Virus record (IMG/VR): IMGVR_UViG_3300043466_002572 | Coordinates: 1-31,107 of that record | Length of the DNA: 31,107 bases | Origin: a virus | Strand: one strand, 5' to 3' | Shown: piece by piece, positions 29,401 to 31,107 of the stretch | How the letters are laid out: every line of letters begins with the position of its first letter | Position numbering within the stretch: position 1 is the stretch's first letter | Translations under genes and position numbers: made by a program | Notes under the pieces: model-generated | Database searches by the model: none | The model's input: only the letters and a program-made list of their open reading frames with translations | What the model was told of the DNA's origin: nothing

Positions 29401-30017
29401 GCATAGCCATATCGACAGTTGGAGTCACCGACGGCACGTTCAACGGCGTCTTCACCGTTGCTAGCACACCTTCACCCACGACATTCACGGTCGCAAATCC
29501 TGGCGGTGTTACATCGACCTCCGGCGGATTCCTTGGAATCAACAGTCCGATTCGGTTCCCATGGGAGATCCGCCCCATCGGATACCAGCGCACTGGCGGG
29601 GTCGCCACGTACACGACGGACAAGGCGCACCAGATGGCGGCCGGCTATCACGCTACTGTGGAAGGCTTCAGTAACACCTCGTTCAACGATGAGGTGATCG
29701 TGACCGGCACCCCGACGCTCTACACCTTCACCTGCGCGAACCCTGGCCCAGACGTGCTGTTTACCTCCGAGACCGGAAATTTCTTCCGGTACGTCGATAA
29801 CATCCAGATTGGCTGCAACACGGTCAGGCGATTGAGCGGAAACGGACTGGTGATAAACAACGGCGGCCGGTTCGGCCCTTCATTCCTCCAGGGGCGTCCT
29901 GTGCGCTGCGTTGCCCCGCTGGAGCAGTTCTTCTATTTCGATTGTCCCGAGGGTTGTTTGGCGCTTGAATGCGACCCCGGCCCGTGTAAGCCCAACGACT
30001 ACCTTTACCGCATCTAA
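26406..30017 (+). CDS. Tailspike-like protein with repeated beta domains
   Basis: A 1203-residue protein. The N-terminus (NPVDYGADPCGLRNSAWAIN, then FPVGTFLLG) matches the start of beta-helix tailspikes. Beta-helix-like stretches occur (NTLIEGITFDGN, ALIQNNQFYDF, MDISYNNFDGF, THIHHNSAL, MLIENNDVLL). About eight copies or parts of a 60-residue domain with the pattern 'G-V-A-T-y-t-t...H.l..G..v.i.G.td.sFNGtFtV' are inserted between them, at about residues 53-112, 241-252 (part), 336-390, 398-455, 475-533, 671-796 (split), 979-1034 and 1061-1116. The C-terminus is cysteine-rich. It would bind or cut host surface polysaccharide; the catalytic residues are not identified. Confidence 0.75.
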   Translation: MPSSNPVDYGADPCGLRNSAWAINECLFAAKRCDFPVGTFLLGSSPGAKIIDRVRTGGVATFNTATPHGLVLGEKITLYGFTDASFNGTGTAQFGFEVLSTPTPTQFTVSMPLPTYPNAPFVAEDGWINLIGGGYTSSLVMGYPPINGVIDNVAFTGKGAGKTILKFADNTSTKRGDTFGFNIQMLKTLGNYTGSGIVGAPGAYPGVPLNALNCKNTLIEGITFDGNYANNSVADIKIVSVSRTNGVNTYTVDKPLYAPGILGTQFYSVAPPAYSPPISPAPYTNISAISQYISDVVTSGPGNDSSFVGFGSITNVTSLSFERDLRVVLINQRQNQYNFVTFTKHPQWNFGFTVGNTITVTGFTDPARNGTFTVNGFIDAQQVFCTRTSPYLQIFSYQRLTGVAYIKAVIATNLLPGMIVRISNVTDGSFNGIFTVTGIVSSSEFTVANAGADTAILPGLSGSLFRITEFQVIGVERISGEVIYELNTDHDFVPGDKVNISGISIPSFNGTELLIASPIPASNQFKVAIAGADLPTQPENGTVYKPVSQNARAWSPTVYPDVGLTAQTNAGVNSLYTVAGINHVGERALIQNNQFYDFGVGVADAETFLVKSFLPMNVNDLTAGAKVLNNDFSYQGRNSIQSSLYPGNAEANTQCAIGGFSSLVNPINVVSRSAGVATFTCVMKHTLRVGDVPLVSMTHLAVVARNASVATYTTAGRHFANAGEQVQIAGITFDSSFNGTWTVASIIDDYNFTVTQALPNIAPTVVGNAFFGPSFYFKSAVISILDNYRFTVAAPGLNLTPGLYLDGQVIMLRSQRIFASECEFKYNRVQGGPDVVNQQSPVHAITARETSGMDISYNNFDGFRGTCFYVDSYQHKGTHIHHNSALNVSAFIALTVQDWYTLIKTVTPPVLNPETYSTLIAAHKDMLIENNDVLLTGPDSWFFQTAFAPLDAVFLVNNHDVNKSEYYYPTDYQIPITAASRAANISTFTTASPHELQVGIAISTVGVTDGTFNGVFTVASTPSPTTFTVANPGGVTSTSGGFLGINSPIRFPWEIRPIGYQRTGGVATYTTDKAHQMAAGYHATVEGFSNTSFNDEVIVTGTPTLYTFTCANPGPDVLFTSETGNFFRYVDNIQIGCNTVRRLSGNGLVINNGGRFGPSFLQGRPVRCVAPLEQFFYFDCPEGCLALECDPGPCKPNDYLYRI
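26562..26741 (+). repeat. Beta domain copy R1 in the tailspike
   Basis: Residues about 53-112: VRTGGVATFNTATPHGLVLG then FTDASFNGTG and TPTPTQFTV. This copy shows all consensus blocks. The same blocks occur in the preceding tail protein (24761-24940), so the domain is shared between adjacent genes. Confidence 0.7.
27597..27770 (+). repeat. Beta domain copy R4 in the tailspike
   Basis: Residues about 398-455: RLTGVAYIKAVI, LLPGMIVRISNVTDGSFNGIF, TVTGIVSSSEFTVANAGAD. A further, more diverged copy follows at about residues 475-533. Confidence 0.65.
28416..28793 (+). repeat. Nested pair of beta domains
   Basis: The outer copy starts at residue 671 (SRSAGVATFT, HTLRVGDVPLV) and appears to end with DNYRFTVAAPG near residue 796. 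Between the halves, from residue 704 (ARNASVATYTT, AGEQVQIAGI, SSFNGTWTV, DYNFTVTQALPN), lies a complete copy. The result is a repeat inside a repeat. Confidence 0.55.
29340..29507 (+). repeat. Beta domain copy R7 in the tailspike
   Basis: Residues about 979-1034: SRAANISTFTTASPHELQVG, then VTDGTFNGVFTV and SPTTFTVANPGG. Its ending is almost identical to the copy in the upstream tail protein (SPTTFTTYSPG). The last copy, R8, follows at about 29586-29753. Confidence 0.65.
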
Positions 30018-30019
30018 CC

Positions 30020-31030
30020 ATGGCAACCGTTGACATTTCAGCAGGCCTTTTGCCGCCGCCCGCTTGCTACCCATCGGAGCAAGACCGCTTGGACGCCTAC
30101 GCGGCCGCGTTGATTGGAAACTTAACCACCGGCGCTGAATGGGCGTCACAAGATGCACCGCCGTCAAACACGGGGCTTTACTGGCTTCGCACTGATTCCA
30201 CGACCGGCCGACCGATTGAGGTGCTCAAGTATTCCACGGTAGACTCTAATTGGACCCGATTGCTGTCGGAGGTGATCTACAGCGGAGTTTCAAATGGTGC
30301 TCCGAATATCTACGCGGTCTCCAACAACCCGACGCAGCCAACCGCCAACGCGGCCTATCAGACTGGGCAGATTTACACGTTCATCGCCCATCAGGCAAAC
30401 ACCGGGGCTTGCACCCTTAATGTCGATGCTCGCGGAGCCAGGGCGATCACCAAAGACGTCGCCACTCCATTGATCGCGAACGACATTTTGGCCGGCCAGA
30501 CTGTTTCGGTCATGTACGACGGTACTCGGTTTCAGCTGCTGAGTCAGAAGCGGGACCTTACGCGTCAGAGCTTGAGGCAGTTTTTGACGTATGTGACGCC
30601 GACACCGGTGGCTCTTTCCTCCTTCGCCAGCGATGTGCTGGTTCCTTTCACACATGGGCTTGTAGATCCAATCAGTGGCGCTCCGCTCATGCCGTTCATG
30701 GTGCGAGTCGTTTTGGTGAGGAGCGCAGCTGGATCCGTCACGTTTGGTGGAGTCAGCGGCTTAACAACTTACACGTGGTACAGTGGGCAAGAGGTTGATT
30801 GCCTGCATTTTGTAAGTTTTGGAACCCCACCATATGACAAACTTCCATCATTCAGGTACGTCTGCGACCCAACGAATGTTTGGGTTTCAGTCAATCTTTT
30901 GGGCCTAATTTCAATTCCATTTTTCACAAATACAGGGTCCCCGCCTCCTCCGTATGGCTCCCTTAACCCTGCTGACTACCAAGTCAAAGTCTACGCCACG
31001 GCCCTGAACCCCGCCTACACCCCGCCATGA
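30020..31030 (+). CDS. Tail fibre or collar-like protein
   Basis: A 336-residue protein. The middle contains YQTGQIYTFIAHQANTGACT, LNVDARGARAITKD, LIANDILAGQTVSVMYDG and TRFQLLSQ, the pattern of a common domain in phage fibres and receptor-binding proteins. A C-terminal beta-rich part (VTFGGVSGLTTYTWYSG) may form the tip. Starts at ATG 30020, 2 bases after the tailspike stop. Its end overlaps the next gene as ATGA. Confidence 0.75.
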   Translation: MATVDISAGLLPPPACYPSEQDRLDAYAAALIGNLTTGAEWASQDAPPSNTGLYWLRTDSTTGRPIEVLKYSTVDSNWTRLLSEVIYSGVSNGAPNIYAVSNNPTQPTANAAYQTGQIYTFIAHQANTGACTLNVDARGARAITKDVATPLIANDILAGQTVSVMYDGTRFQLLSQKRDLTRQSLRQFLTYVTPTPVALSSFASDVLVPFTHGLVDPISGAPLMPFMVRVVLVRSAAGSVTFGGVSGLTTYTWYSGQEVDCLHFVSFGTPPYDKLPSFRYVCDPTNVWVSVNLLGLISIPFFTNTGSPPPPYGSLNPADYQVKVYATALNPAYTPP

Positions 31031-31107
31031 GAAAGACCCTCGCCCAGGCCAAGAACTCCACGATCCCGCAGGCTGTCGGTCTCGCCACCTGCGACGATCG
31101 TTTTCTC
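31027..31107 (+). CDS. Start of a gene cut by the window end
   Basis: ATG 31027 overlaps the previous stop as ATGA. The visible 27 residues read RKTLAQAKNSTIPQAVGLAT then CDDRFL. This opening resembles small phage head-tail connector-type proteins that start with a polar helix, but too little is present to assign a role. Confidence 0.45.
   Translation, partial: MRKTLAQAKNSTIPQAVGLATCDDRFL

Noticed and set aside
1-31107. tRNA genes, CRISPR arrays, insertion sequences and integrase
   Set aside because: No cloverleaf, spaced repeat array, transposase or tyrosine/serine recombinase pattern was seen by eye; a software scan was not possible.

Overview
The window is a GC-rich tailed-phage genome fragment, densely packed with genes and cut through a gene at each end. 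A large terminase, portal, probable scaffold, capsid-like protein, SSB, primase-helicase and small lysis proteins are all present. There is no tape measure, sheath or tail-tube gene, but there is a propeller-like tail protein and a 1203-residue tailspike, so a short-tailed (podovirus-like) virion is the best inference. No integrase or DNA polymerase was seen. A lipoprotein of spanin type hints at a Gram-negative host. The host cannot be named from the sequence, and I saw no tRNA gene or CRISPR array by eye.

Layout. (1) 1-2338, plus strand: small accessory genes, most joined by 4-base stop/start overlaps. (2) 2505-6944, minus strand: fifteen small genes, including an HU/IHF-like protein, a DUF2829/Tad2-like candidate anti-defence protein and a small lysozyme-like endolysin. 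Hairpins fill its gaps, and it ends in a strong intrinsic terminator at 2436-2470. (3) 7086-7427, plus: an orphan gene, then about 490 non-coding bases with a G-quadruplex motif and repeats of GTGAGGGT, a candidate replication origin. (4) 7918-12111, minus: DEAH helicase, VRR-NUC nuclease, a small protein and a TOPRIM primase fused to a helicase. (5) 12174-17709, plus: a ribbon-helix-helix regulator, the probable major capsid protein, a fibre-like protein and a lysis-like cassette with two holin-like proteins and two overlapping small genes. (6) 17706-24321, minus, transcribed from the right: terminase large subunit, SSB, two small proteins, portal, a small protein and the probable scaffold. 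(7) 24350-31107, plus: tail protein, tailspike, fibre/collar protein and the start of one more gene.

How the parts fit. Blocks 5 and 6 converge with their stop codons overlapping, so capsid and portal/scaffold are transcribed toward each other; phages normally keep portal, scaffold and capsid in one direction. The replication block (4) and the capsid block (5) diverge from a short region holding a TTGAC-GT-GTCAA palindrome beside the regulator gene, a natural control point. The tail proteins of block 7 share a modular beta domain of about 60 residues that occurs around eight times, once with one copy inserted inside another. Start codons were chosen from ribosome-binding sites and stop/start overlaps, and several genes were found that are too short for a usual length cut-off.
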